In this document: piece after piece, positions 20,270 to 28,366 of the stretch | Numbering within the stretch: the stretch's first letter is position 1 | How the letters are laid out: each line of letters begins with the position of its first letter | Assembly: GCA_008711135.1 (NCBI GenBank) | Contig: VUAW01000001.1 | Location: 434,001-498,000, forward strand | Origin: Rhodobacteraceae bacterium LNNU 3342 | Lineage (GTDB): Bacteria > Pseudomonadota > Alphaproteobacteria > Rhodobacterales > Rhodobacteraceae | Direction of reading: 5' to 3' | DNA: 64,000 nt | The notes under the pieces: generated by a model | Seen by the model: only the letters and a program-made list of their open reading frames with translations | What the model was told of the DNA's origin: nothing | Database searches by the model: none | Translations under genes and position numbers: made by a program

Positions 20270-21865
20270 ATGGCACCCAAAGTACTCGTATCCGACAAGC
20301 TTTCGGAAACCGCCGTCCAGATCTTCCGCGACCGCGGGGTCGAGGTCGATTACCTGCCCGACCTTGGCAAGGACAAGGACAAGCTGCTGGAGGTCATCGG
20401 CCAGTATGACGGCCTTGCCATCCGTTCCGCCACCAAGGTGACGGAAAAGGTGTTGCAGGCCGCGACCAACCTCAAGGTCATCGGCCGTGCCGGGATCGGT
20501 GTCGATAACGTGGACATCCCTGCCGCCTCGAAAAAAGGCGTGATCGTGATGAACACGCCCTTCGGCAACTCGATCACCACAGCCGAACATGCCATAGCGA
20601 TGATGTTTGCCGTGGCGCGGCAACTGCCCGAGGCAAGCGCCTCGACCCATGCTGGCAAGTGGGAAAAGAACCGCTTCATGGGGGCGGAGCTTTTCAACAA
20701 GACGCTGGGCGTCATCGGCGCCGGCAACATCGGCGGCATCGTCTGCGACCGTGCGCTGGGCCTGCACATGAAGGTCGTGGCCTATGACCCCTTCCTGTCG
20801 GAAGAGCGGGCCAAGACCATGGGCGTCACAAAGGTCGAACTGGACGAACTGCTGGCCAAGGCTGATTTCATCACCCTTCACGTGCCGCTGACCGAAAAGA
20901 CCCGGAATATCCTGTCTAGGGAAAACATCGCCAAGACCAAGAAGGGCGTGCGCATCATCAACTGCGCCCGCGGCGGCCTGGTAGATGAAGAGGCGCTGGC
21001 CGAGGCGATCAAGTCCGGCCATGTCGCCGGCGCGGGCTTCGACGTGTTCTCGGTCGAGCCTGCGACAGAAAGCCCGCTCTTCAACCTGCCGAACGTGGTG
21101 GTGACGCCGCACCTCGGCGCCTCGACCACCGAGGCGCAGGAAAACGTGGCCCTGCAGGTCGCTGAACAGATGTCCGACTATCTGCTGACGGGCGCGGTGC
21201 AGAACGCGCTCAACATGCCCTCGGTCACGGCCGAGGAAGCAGCGGTCATGGGTCCCTGGGTGAAACTGGCCGGCCATCTGGGCGCCTTTGTCGGCCAGAT
21301 GACGGACGAACCGATCAAGACCATCAACATCCTTTACGATGGCACCGTGGCCACGATGAACCTGCAGGCGCTGAACGCCGCCGCCATCGCAGGGATCATG
21401 AAGGCTACGAACCCGGATGTGAACATGGTCTCGGCCCCGGTCATCGCCAAGGAACGCGGTGTGCAGGTTGCAACCACCCGGCAGGAAAAGTCGGGCGTGT
21501 TCGACGCCTACATGAAGATCACTGTGGTTACCGAAACGCGGGAGCGTTCGATTGCCGGCACCGTCTTCAGCGATGGCAAGCCGCGGTTCATCCAGATCAA
21601 GGGCATCACCATCGACGCCGAGATCGGGGCCCACATGCTCTACACCACCAATGAGGATGTGCCCGGCATCATCGGCATCCTTGGCCGCACGTTGGGCGAG
21701 AATGGCGTGAACATCGCGAACTTTACCCTTGGCCGTTCGGGCGTGGGCAAGGATGCGATCGCGCTGCTCTACCTTGACGAAGAGATCCCGCAACCGGCGC
21801 TGAAGGCGCTGGAGGACACGGGCGCCTTCCGGCAAATCAAGCCGCTCGTCTTTGAAGTAGTCTGA
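20270..21865 (+). CDS. serA: D-3-phosphoglycerate dehydrogenase
   Basis: A 531-residue long-form PGDH, first enzyme of serine synthesis. Order: substrate domain (1-100), NAD-binding domain with the GAGNIGGIV glycine motif near residue 147, catalytic Arg in NCARGGLVDE, Glu after it and His in TPHLGAS, an intervening domain (about 320-450) and a C-terminal ACT domain (about 455-531; MLYTTNEDVPGIIGILG), the usual serine-feedback site. GGAGC precedes the ATG. A strong terminator follows. Confidence 0.96.
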   Translation: MAPKVLVSDKLSETAVQIFRDRGVEVDYLPDLGKDKDKLLEVIGQYDGLAIRSATKVTEKVLQAATNLKVIGRAGIGVDNVDIPAASKKGVIVMNTPFGNSITTAEHAIAMMFAVARQLPEASASTHAGKWEKNRFMGAELFNKTLGVIGAGNIGGIVCDRALGLHMKVVAYDPFLSEERAKTMGVTKVELDELLAKADFITLHVPLTEKTRNILSRENIAKTKKGVRIINCARGGLVDEEALAEAIKSGHVAGAGFDVFSVEPATESPLFNLPNVVVTPHLGASTTEAQENVALQVAEQMSDYLLTGAVQNALNMPSVTAEEAAVMGPWVKLAGHLGAFVGQMTDEPIKTINILYDGTVATMNLQALNAAAIAGIMKATNPDVNMVSAPVIAKERGVQVATTRQEKSGVFDAYMKITVVTETRERSIAGTVFSDGKPRFIQIKGITIDAEIGAHMLYTTNEDVPGIIGILGRTLGENGVNIANFTLGRSGVGKDAIALLYLDEEIPQPALKALEDTGAFRQIKPLVFEVV

Positions 21866-21883
21866 GACGCGGCGCGGAATAAT

Positions 21884-21915
21884 AAACGGCGGCCCAAGGG
21901 CCGCCGTTTTTCTTT
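21884..21915 (+). terminator. Rho-independent terminator after serA
   Basis: Twelve-base perfect stem AAACGGCGGCCC / GGGCCGCCGTTT followed by TTTCTTT. It can also work for the converging alpha/beta hydrolase gene, since the A-run on the left gives T's on the other strand. Confidence 0.9.
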
Positions 21916-21918
21916 GCC

Positions 21919-22746
21919 TCAGGCACCGCGCAGGAAGGTCAGCAGATCCTCCGTCAGCCGGTCCTTTTGCGTCGCAAACAGGCCGTGCGGTTCGCCTTCA
22001 TATTCCAGCAGCCGCGCGTCCGGCACCTCGCGCGCCACGACTCGCGCGGTAGCGTCGATGGGAACCGTGACATCCGACGTGCCATGGATCACCAGCGTCG
22101 GCACATTGAGGGCCTTGAGGTCGGGGTGAAAATCCGTCGTTGCGAACGCCTGGGCTGCCGCCAGCGTCGGCCGCAGCCCCGCCTGCATGGCCAGCCCCCA
22201 AGCCCAGTGCAGCAGTTCCTGGCTGACCGGGCGGCTGATCACGCCCTGCCCGAAGAAATCCTTGAAGAAGCTTGCAAAGAAGGCGTGGCGGTCCTCCAGC
22301 ATGCCCGCCGTCATCTGGTCAAAAACCGACTGCGGGACGCCGTCCGGGTTGTCCGCGGTCTGGAGCATGCAGGGCACTACCGAGCCGATCAGCGCCACCC
22401 GCGACACGCCCTGCCCGCCGTGGCGGCTCATGTAGCGGGCAACCTCGCCCCCGCCCATCGAAAACCCCACCAGCGCCGCGCCGGAGGTTGCACCCGTCGC
22501 CGTCATCACCGCGGCGAGGTCGTCGGCAAAGGTGTCATAGTCATAGCCGCCATCCGGCTGGTCCGAACGGCCAAAGCCCCGCCGGTCATAGGCGATGACG
22601 CGGTAGCCTGCCTCGGCCAGGGCATGGGCCTGCGGATCCCAGCTGTCGCTGGACAGCGGCCAGCCGTGAATCAGGACAACAGGCGCCCCCTGCCCCCAAA
22701 TCTTGGTATAAAGGCGCGTTCCGTCGGACGTCTCGATCATCGGCAT
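21919..22746 (-). CDS. Alpha/beta hydrolase (chloroperoxidase-like)
   Basis: A 275-residue alpha/beta hydrolase. HGWPLSSDSWDPQ forms the oxyanion region near residue 24, the nucleophile Ser is in GFSMGG near residue 98, an acid in HGTSDVTVP and the catalytic His in EGEPHGLF. It resembles cofactor-free haloperoxidases/esterases; the true substrate is unknown. AAGGAGA is eight bases before ATG 22746. A perfect 10-base inverted repeat lies 46-66 bases upstream and may be an operator. Confidence 0.88.
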   Translation of the reverse strand: MPMIETSDGTRLYTKIWGQGAPVVLIHGWPLSSDSWDPQAHALAEAGYRVIAYDRRGFGRSDQPDGGYDYDTFADDLAAVMTATGATSGAALVGFSMGGGEVARYMSRHGGQGVSRVALIGSVVPCMLQTADNPDGVPQSVFDQMTAGMLEDRHAFFASFFKDFFGQGVISRPVSQELLHWAWGLAMQAGLRPTLAAAQAFATTDFHPDLKALNVPTLVIHGTSDVTVPIDATARVVAREVPDARLLEYEGEPHGLFATQKDRLTEDLLTFLRGA

Positions 22747-22791
22747 GAACAAATCTCCTTGCAGCGGCACAGCGGATGCCGAAAGCAAACG

Positions 22792-22812
22792 GGAACCTTC
22801 CCGGAAGGTTCC
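22792..22812. promoter_or_regulatory. 21-base palindrome upstream of the hydrolase gene
   Basis: GGAACCTTCC-c-GGAAGGTTCC, a perfect 10-base inverted repeat around one base, lies 46 bases before the hydrolase start. Its length and symmetry fit a dimeric repressor site in the promoter; a hairpin in the leader is the alternative. Confidence 0.5.
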
Positions 22813-23085
22813 GAGCGCGTTGACAGGGATACTTGGGCGGGTGAGGTTGTGCTTATGCGGGGGCTACACCAGCATTGGGTAGATCCGCTCCCCACGGCTC
22901 TGCAGTGGTTGAACGGCCTGCGGGCAGACGGTTGCCGCAGCAGGATTCGCCTCCGGAATCTTTCTTCCCACTGACGCCCGGCTCATTCTTCATAATGGCC
23001 GTAGCCGTGGGTTGCCGCGCGTGGAGTGAGGGAACATGCCTGTCTTGCGAAGGTTGAGCCTGCAAACCCGGCACAGGAGGTGAAG
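22813..23085. other. Non-coding gap before the repeat ORF
   Basis: About 270 bases in which I see no convincing gene or RNA. TTGACA at 22820-22825 resembles a -35 element, but there is no good -10 at the right distance. Open frames here lack ribosome-binding sites and family resemblance. Confidence 0.4.
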
Positions 23086-23277
23086 ATGTCCGACAAGGAA
23101 AAGGACATGGACATGGACATGGACATGGACATGGACATGGACATGGAGAAGGACCAGACCACGCGTCCTTCGCTGCGAAAGGGGGACCGACCGATCGAAC
23201 ATCCCAGTACTGCGCGACAGCCCAAGTATGATCACAAGACTGCCCGCGGCCCCGCCAGTGACGATCCCACCGAATAA
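23086..23277 (+). CDS. Small hydrophilic protein with (Asp-Met)7 repeat
   Basis: A 63-residue, highly charged protein. AGGAGGT lies five bases before the ATG, a near-perfect Shine-Dalgarno, which argues that the frame is used. Residues 7-20 are seven Asp-Met pairs encoded by seven identical GACATG hexamers; the rest is basic/polar, rich in Asp, Pro, Arg, Lys, and ends in DDPTE. There is no signal peptide or membrane segment. No family is recognised. Alternating acidic and Met residues could bind metal, but that is speculation. It stands alone in a sparse region. Confidence 0.55.
   Translation: MSDKEKDMDMDMDMDMDMDMEKDQTTRPSLRKGDRPIEHPSTARQPKYDHKTARGPASDDPTE
23104..23145 (+). repeat. (GACATG)7 perfect hexanucleotide tandem repeat
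   Basis: Seven identical six-base units, 42 bases, with no mismatch, flanked by GAGAAGGAC on the right. It lies in frame within the small ORF, so copy changes would lengthen or shorten the Asp-Met run without shifting frame. Confidence 0.95.
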
Positions 23278-23986
23278 CGCCGCCTCGCGGCACACCCTCG
23301 TTTATGTTGTGACAAAATGTGGCGCCTGACGCGGCAAGCTCATTACCAAGAGGTGAGTGCGCATCATCAAGGACGTAGGGATGTCGAGTCTTGGCTGGAC
23401 GCGCAATCACTGCCGCGCCCGCCGCCCGCACAAGGCCTGAAGCAGCGTCGGAATTGGTCAGGGTTGCCGGCCATCTCGCCTTCTTGTTTGCTTTTCGGGC
23501 GACAGGAAGGCGCGAACGGGTTCCGGCGATCCGCTTTGCAACCCTCATCTGCGGCGCACGTATCAGGGCCACGGGAGTAAACTGGCAACGTCCCTGAGTA
23601 ATAGATGATCCGCGCAACCGTCCGGCGACCTGGAGGTTGCCGAACGGGCAGCGTCGCCACGCATCACGATGCCTTGTCCGGCAGCATAGGGCCAATCGCA
23701 AACATCCCAAGTGCGCCATCTCTAGCGACGACGACTTGTTGACGATGAAGCTTCTCGCCCACCATCCGAACTACGCCTTCGTTTGCCGAGGGATTCTGGT
23801 CAACTGTGCTTTGCCTGACGCCGCTGTTTCCGGACCTAGCCTGTTTTCCCTGATCCGAATGAATGGCTGAGGATGCAGCGGCAGAACCCTACCGGGCGCC
23901 AAGGCAACGCCACCAACCGCGTCGCAGCAGATTCGCCAGAATCCGGCGCTTGGCCGATTGCTGTAATAGCCTACAATCAAGAAAAA
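23278..23986. other. 700-base region without a recognisable gene
   Basis: Short open frames occur on both strands, but none has a good ribosome-binding site, a known domain or convincing third-position G+C bias by eye. It adjoins the tRNA-Arg gene, a favoured integration site, so degraded foreign DNA is possible, yet no integrase signature or direct repeat of the tRNA end was seen. Confidence 0.4.
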
Positions 23987-24063
23987 TGGCGCGCCCGAAA
24001 GGATTCGAACCTCTGACCCCCAGATTCGTAGTCTGGTGCTCTATCCAGCTGAGCTACGGGCGC
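23987..24063 (-). tRNA. tRNA-Arg (anticodon ACG)
   Basis: Cloverleaf on the minus strand: 5' GCGCCCG pairs with CGGGCGC; D-arm GCTCAGCTGGATAGAGC; anticodon stem CCAGA/TCTGG with loop CTACGAA (anticodon ACG at 24029-24027); T-arm with GGTTCGAATCC; discriminator G and encoded CCA at 23989-23987. ACG is read as ICG after A34 deamination, decoding CGU/CGC/CGA. ATTTTTC follows and may end the transcript. Confidence 0.97.
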
Positions 24064-24124
24064 GCTGTGAGGGGGGAATTACCGATACCCGCGGGGGGAT
24101 GCAAGAGGGAATGTGAAGAAATCT

Positions 24125-25531
24125 TCACTCGGCCGCAACTTCGAGTTCAGCGTCGCTTTTCGGCAGGCGGATTATGAACTCCGTGCCCTCGCTGTCGCTC
24201 CGCGCAAGCTCCAGCCGACCGCCGTGGCCGCGCACAAGTTCCGCCGCGATGGCAAGGCCTAGACCAAAGCCCCCCTTGCGGGCACCGCCCTGGAACGGGG
24301 TGAACAGGTGATCGCGTGCCTTTTCAGGCAGCCCGGGGCCGGTGTCGCCCACGCGAATCCACCAGGTGCCCTCATCTTCGCCGGCGCTGACCTCGATTGT
24401 GCCGGGGCGACCAGTGGCCTCGATCGCCTGGCGGGCGTTCCGGACCAGGTTGGACAGCACTCGGAACAGTTGTTCTGGATCGGCGCGCAGGGTCAGGCCG
24501 GGTGGCACGTCGCTCAGGAAGGTCAGCATGTCGGCCGCGGCGGCCAGTTGCTCGCTCTCGATCACGTCGCTGGCAAGCGGACGTAGCTGCAGCCGGACCA
24601 GCCGGGGCGGCGGCTCCTCGGCCTTACCGAAGGCCAGCGTGCTTTCGCAAAGATTCACCGCGCGGGCGAGCGAGTTCACCAGCTTGGGCGCCGCCCGGGC
24701 CACGGCGGGATCATTGCTTTGCTCCATCCGGTCGGCAAAGAGCGTCGCCGTGGTCAGGATGTTTCGCAGGTCGTGGCTGACCTTGGCCACTGCCCCGCCC
24801 AGTTGCGCCAGCCGCTCCTTTTGGCGCAGTGCGCCCGTCAACTGCGTCTGCATGGATTGCAGCGCCAGTTCGGCGTCGCGCACCTCGCGCACATCTGCGG
24901 TGGGCTGGATGATCAGGCGGGCATCCTCGGGCGCCTTGGCATAGGCGGTCATGTGGCTGACCACCCGCTTGATCGGCGCGACCAGCAGCACCCGCACCGC
25001 GATGAACAGCAGAAAGGCTGTCACGCTGGATATGATGGCCGAGAGGATCAGGATACGTCCCGCGTATTCGATCATGGTCGCGCGCAGGGGGGCGGTTTCT
25101 GTCGTGACCTCGATCAGCAGGCCTGCCGCCTGCACCGGGTTGCCGATCACGCGGATGACCCTGTTTTCAGGATCAAGCAACACAGCAATCGCATCGCGGA
25201 TCAGTTCCACAGGCCCAGCCTCGCGCAGGTCGTAGGTGGCGTGAACCGGCGCCGGCAGGGGCGAGGTCAGCACAAGCTGGCGCACCTCGTCCCGCCGCAG
25301 AACGACGTTGAAGACGCCGGCATTGGCCAGAAGCTCGCGCTCCAGATCCTCGCTGATCATCTCGTCCGTGGCCAGCAGCGCGAGCGAGGCGATCTGCGCG
25401 CGTTCGAGCCGCAGCAGCAGGTAATCCTCGCGGTAGCGGGCGATCGAGGGCAGGAAGATCAGGATTTCGGCAAGCATGATGAAGACTATCGTCAACATCA
25501 GGAACCGGCCGGAAAGAGTATTGAAAAACAT
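24125..25531 (-). CDS. Sensor histidine kinase, orphan
   Basis: A 468-residue membrane kinase. Membrane segments at about 8-29 and 157-182 bracket a 125-residue periplasmic sensor region with no recognised domain; a HAMP-like linker follows. The phospho-acceptor is H253 in KVSHDLRNILT, a HisKA-type box. The ATPase domain has N in NLVRNARQAIE, G1 DTGPGLPE and G2 GGFGLGLAIA. No response regulator is within reach on either side, so the partner is elsewhere. The gene runs toward the tRNA-Arg gene. Confidence 0.9.
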   Translation of the reverse strand: MFFNTLSGRFLMLTIVFIMLAEILIFLPSIARYREDYLLLRLERAQIASLALLATDEMISEDLERELLANAGVFNVVLRRDEVRQLVLTSPLPAPVHATYDLREAGPVELIRDAIAVLLDPENRVIRVIGNPVQAAGLLIEVTTETAPLRATMIEYAGRILILSAIISSVTAFLLFIAVRVLLVAPIKRVVSHMTAYAKAPEDARLIIQPTADVREVRDAELALQSMQTQLTGALRQKERLAQLGGAVAKVSHDLRNILTTATLFADRMEQSNDPAVARAAPKLVNSLARAVNLCESTLAFGKAEEPPPRLVRLQLRPLASDVIESEQLAAAADMLTFLSDVPPGLTLRADPEQLFRVLSNLVRNARQAIEATGRPGTIEVSAGEDEGTWWIRVGDTGPGLPEKARDHLFTPFQGGARKGGFGLGLAIAAELVRGHGGRLELARSDSEGTEFIIRLPKSDAELEVAAE

Positions 25532-25684
25532 CCGTGCGCCTTGACCCAGCGATTCGTCTTCCGCCCGGCAGGTGTGCCGTCCGGTTCCCCAGACTTACCA
25601 AACGCTTCCGGGATGAAACAGGCTCTGTCGTGCGCCCGCCAGCGCAACAACGAATCTCCGCTGCGGAATGTTCCGCAGGCGGCA

Positions 25685-26416
25685 TCAACCCGCTCGTCTC
25701 CGGCGCCAGAGCAGGAACGCCATGGGGACAAGCGCGATCAAGGCCAGCGCCACCAGAGCGCCCATGACGAAAGGATCAGCCAGCACGTCGGCATCAGGCG
25801 GGTCGTCCTGCATCAGGATCTCGCCCAGACCCGCGCCCACCCAAGTATAGACAAAGGTGGCCGGGAAGCTGCCCGCTGCAGTGGTTACGACAAAACGCCG
25901 CAGTCGCACGCCCATCATCGCGGGCAACACGTTGCCCAGCGCAAAGGGGATGCCGGGCAGAATCCTCAGGGCCAGAAGGAACATCACCTCGTTTTCGCGA
26001 ATCCCGCCAAAGGCCCGCGCCATTGCGCCCTGCCCCGTCACCAGCCGCGGGGCGATCCAGGTGCCCAGCCCGCCCTTGACCGCAAGGAAAAGGAGCGTGG
26101 CGCCGGTCGTGGCCGCCACGATGTTCAGGATCACGCCCGGGAACAGCCCGAACAGGAAGCCCCCCATCAGCGTCGCTGCCAGCGCGGGCAGCGCGCTCAG
26201 CACCAGGGCAACGTAGGCCAGCATGAAGAAGACCACCGTGCGCAGGTAGTGGGCGTCGCGAAATTCTATCAGCGCCAGATGGTGATCGTGCAGCGTGTCG
26301 AACCGCAGATGGTCACGCAACAGCACGAAACCGGCCACCGCCGCGGCCAGCACGGCCAAGGCCGGGAGACTCCGTGACAGCATCGGAAACCGTCCGGTGT
26401 TCGGCGGGTCTTCCAT
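25685..26416 (-). CDS. TVP38/TMEM64 family (DedA-like) membrane protein
   Basis: A 243-residue integral membrane protein. After an N-terminal helix it has the SNARE-associated/VTT core: ALPALAATLMGGFLFGLFPG with its conserved Gly run, then FLLALRILPGIPFALGNVLPAM divided by the family's R-x-x-P-x-x-P pattern. Homologues act in lipid scrambling or stress tolerance; the substrate is unproven in bacteria. AAAGGGA is placed seven bases before ATG 26416. The 153-base gap to the downstream kinase gene contains no terminator I can see. Confidence 0.85.
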   Translation of the reverse strand: MEDPPNTGRFPMLSRSLPALAVLAAAVAGFVLLRDHLRFDTLHDHHLALIEFRDAHYLRTVVFFMLAYVALVLSALPALAATLMGGFLFGLFPGVILNIVAATTGATLLFLAVKGGLGTWIAPRLVTGQGAMARAFGGIRENEVMFLLALRILPGIPFALGNVLPAMMGVRLRRFVVTTAAGSFPATFVYTWVGAGLGEILMQDDPPDADVLADPFVMGALVALALIALVPMAFLLWRRRRAG

Positions 26417-26537
26417 GTCGCGTCCCTTTGCAAGGTCGAACAGGGTCGCGAGACCATAGCCCGCCCGCAGCAACCTGGCCAGCCTTGCACATACCGACAG
26501 GGGCGGCACTTTGTCCGCGCCAACCTCAGGGTTTTAT

Positions 26538-26566
26538 TTGACTTGGGGATGCGATTCCCTTATCGG
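26538..26566 (+). promoter_or_regulatory. Candidate rpmH promoter
   Basis: TTGACT, 17 bases, then TATCGG, about 68 bases before the rpmH start. The spacer contains GATTC (26553-26557) and another GANTC site, GAATC, is in the leader at 26593-26597, so CcrM methylation could touch this promoter. Confidence 0.5.
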
Positions 26567-26633
26567 ACGGGCTTCGAATGAACCTGGCCTTCGAATCCGG
26601 CAGGATTTGGGCTGCCCAAAACGGAGTGGAGCG

Positions 26634-26768
26634 ATGAAACGCACCTTTCAACCGAGCAACCTCGTCCGCGCCCGCCGCCATGGGTTCCGCGCGCGCATGG
26701 CGACCAAAGGTGGCCGCAAGGTCCTGAACGCGCGTCGCGCGAAGGGCCGGAAAGTCCTTTCGGCCTAA
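26634..26768 (+). CDS. rpmH: 50S ribosomal protein L34
   Basis: A 44-residue, very basic protein with the universal L34 sequence pattern: [18 protein letters not shown] at the start, [18 protein letters not shown] in the middle and VLSA at the end. GGAG lies eight bases before the ATG. It heads rpmH-rnpA-yidD-ttcA and so is probably the first gene of the operon. Confidence 0.98.
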   Translation: MKRTFQPSNLVRARRHGFRARMATKGGRKVLNARRAKGRKVLSA

Positions 26769-26790
26769 GTTCGGCCAAAGGCAGGATAAG

Positions 26791-27207
26791 ATGATGCCGC
26801 CGTCGTCCCCTCAAGCTGGCGCCGCCGCTTCGGGGACCCCGGCGGCTTTGTCATGCCCGATGCAGGTCCTGTGCAAGCGGGCTGATTTCCTGCGCGCGGC
26901 CCAAGCCCGGCGCCAGGGGACGCAGGGCTTCATGCTGCAGGCCCGCCGCCGCACTGCCCCTGAGGGCGGCGAAGGGATTCGCGTCGGCTTCACCTGTTCG
27001 AAAAAGGTCGGCAATGCCGTGACCCGCAACCGCGCCAAGCGCCGGCTGCGGGAAATCGCGCGCGCGGTCCTTCCAGAGCTTGGTCAGCCCGGCTGGGATT
27101 ATGTGCTGGTCGGCCGACCCGGGGTGACGGCCGAACGCCCGTTCGACCTGCTTCTGGCAGATCTGCGGCGCGCGCTGTCCCAGGTCCACGCGGATCGCCC
27201 GGCATGA
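26791..27207 (+). CDS. rnpA: Ribonuclease P protein component
   Basis: A 138-residue protein subunit of RNase P, which assists the catalytic RNA in 5' maturation of tRNA precursors. The basic RNR signature is [17 protein letters not shown] (about 72-88), preceded by the FTCSKKVG strand. There is an N-terminal extension of about 25 residues rich in Pro/Ala before CKRADFLRA, usual in Rhodobacterales. ATG at 26791 or 26794 follows AGGA. Stop overlaps yidD start as ATGA. Confidence 0.95.
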   Translation: MMPPSSPQAGAAASGTPAALSCPMQVLCKRADFLRAAQARRQGTQGFMLQARRRTAPEGGEGIRVGFTCSKKVGNAVTRNRAKRRLREIARAVLPELGQPGWDYVLVGRPGVTAERPFDLLLADLRRALSQVHADRPA

Positions 27208-27440
27208 CCTGGCTTGCCCGGCTGCTGGCGCTGCCGGTCAGGGGCTACCGGCTGGTGTTCTCGCCTTGGGTGGGGCACAACTGCCGCTACCAACCCACCT
27301 GTTCGGCTTATGCGCTTGAGGCGCTGGCGCGGCACGGCGGCCTGAAGGGCGGCTGGCTGACGATCCGGCGCATTGCCCGCTGCCACCCTTTCGGCGGTTC
27401 GGGCTATGACCCCGTTCCCGAAAGGAAGACCAATGCTTGA
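27204..27440 (+). CDS. yidD: Membrane protein insertion efficiency factor YidD
   Basis: A 78-residue protein with the YidD pattern: [15 protein letters not shown], then [15 protein letters not shown] with paired Cys, and [17 protein letters not shown] at the C terminus. It is an amphipathic protein at the inner membrane that aids YidC-dependent insertion. It overlaps rnpA by four bases and ttcA by eight; yidC itself is 2.6 kb downstream, with ttcA and the EAL gene inserted between. Confidence 0.96.
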   Translation: MTWLARLLALPVRGYRLVFSPWVGHNCRYQPTCSAYALEALARHGGLKGGWLTIRRIARCHPFGGSGYDPVPERKTNA

Positions 27441-28296
27441 CGAGGCCGAAGAGATCCACCCCCTGTTCCAGGGCGCGCCAACAACGACCGAGTTCAAGAA
27501 GCTGCGCAAGCGCATCGTGCGCGAGGTGCGCGAGGCGATCGAACAATACGGTATGATCGAACGCGGCGCGCGGTGGCTTGTGTGCCTCTCGGGCGGCAAG
27601 GACAGCTATACGCTGCTTGCGGTCCTGCATGAACTGCAGTGGCGCGGCCTGCTGCCGGTCGAGCTTCTCGCCTGCAACCTTGACCAGGGGCAGCCGGGCT
27701 TCCCGGCCACCGTCCTGCCAGAGTTCCTGCAGCGCATGGGCGTGCCCCACCGGATCGAATATCAGGACACCTATTCCATCGTGATGGACAAGGTTCCGCA
27801 GGGCCGAACCTATTGCGCCCTGTGCTCTCGGTTGCGGCGCGGCAATCTGTATCGCATCGCCCGCGAGGAAGGCTGCTCGGCGGTGGTGCTTGGCCATCAC
27901 CGGGATGATATCCTTGAAACCTTCTTCATGAACCTCTTCCACGGTGGCCGTCTGGCGACGATGCCGCCAAAACTGGTGAACGAGGAAGGCGATTTGTTCG
28001 TCTACCGCCCGCTGGCCTTCGTGGCCGAGGCTGACTGCGAGAGATTTGCCCGCGCGATGAACTATCCGATCATTCCCTGCGACCTGTGCGGCAGCCAGGA
28101 CGGCCTGCAACGCCAGCAGGTCAAGCAGATCCTGGATGGATGGGAGGCGCGTACCCCCGGTCGCCGGCAGGTCATGTTCCGCGCCCTGATGAACGCGCGG
28201 CCCTCGCATCTGCTTGATCCGTCGCTGTTCGACTTTGTCGGATTGGCGCGGGCGGTGGGTCCGGAGAATTTTACTGAAATCGCCCAGGACGATTAA
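27433..28296 (+). CDS. ttcA: tRNA 2-thiocytidine(32) synthetase TtcA
   Basis: A 287-residue PP-loop ATPase that thiolates cytidine 32 of certain tRNAs using an iron-sulfur cluster. SGGKDS is at residues 53-58; CxxC is C128-A-L-C131 and a second pair lies in PCDLC near residue 218; [15 protein letters not shown] carries the family's HHxDD. ATG 27433, inside the end of yidD, follows AAAGGAAGA, which is why it is preferred over the upstream frame. Confidence 0.93.
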   Translation: MLDEAEEIHPLFQGAPTTTEFKKLRKRIVREVREAIEQYGMIERGARWLVCLSGGKDSYTLLAVLHELQWRGLLPVELLACNLDQGQPGFPATVLPEFLQRMGVPHRIEYQDTYSIVMDKVPQGRTYCALCSRLRRGNLYRIAREEGCSAVVLGHHRDDILETFFMNLFHGGRLATMPPKLVNEEGDLFVYRPLAFVAEADCERFARAMNYPIIPCDLCGSQDGLQRQQVKQILDGWEARTPGRRQVMFRALMNARPSHLLDPSLFDFVGLARAVGPENFTEIAQDD

Positions 28297-28366
28297 CCAC
28301 ACGGTCACACCCGTTACCCTAGCCTCCGGCACGTGGGCATGACGCCCTCTTTCGCTTGGAGGAAAC

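Noticed and set aside
22853-23719. A 288-codon minus-strand frame covering the hexamer repeat, with Pro/Cys repeats
   Set aside because: No ribosome-binding site, no family match; the plus-strand frame has a strong Shine-Dalgarno instead.
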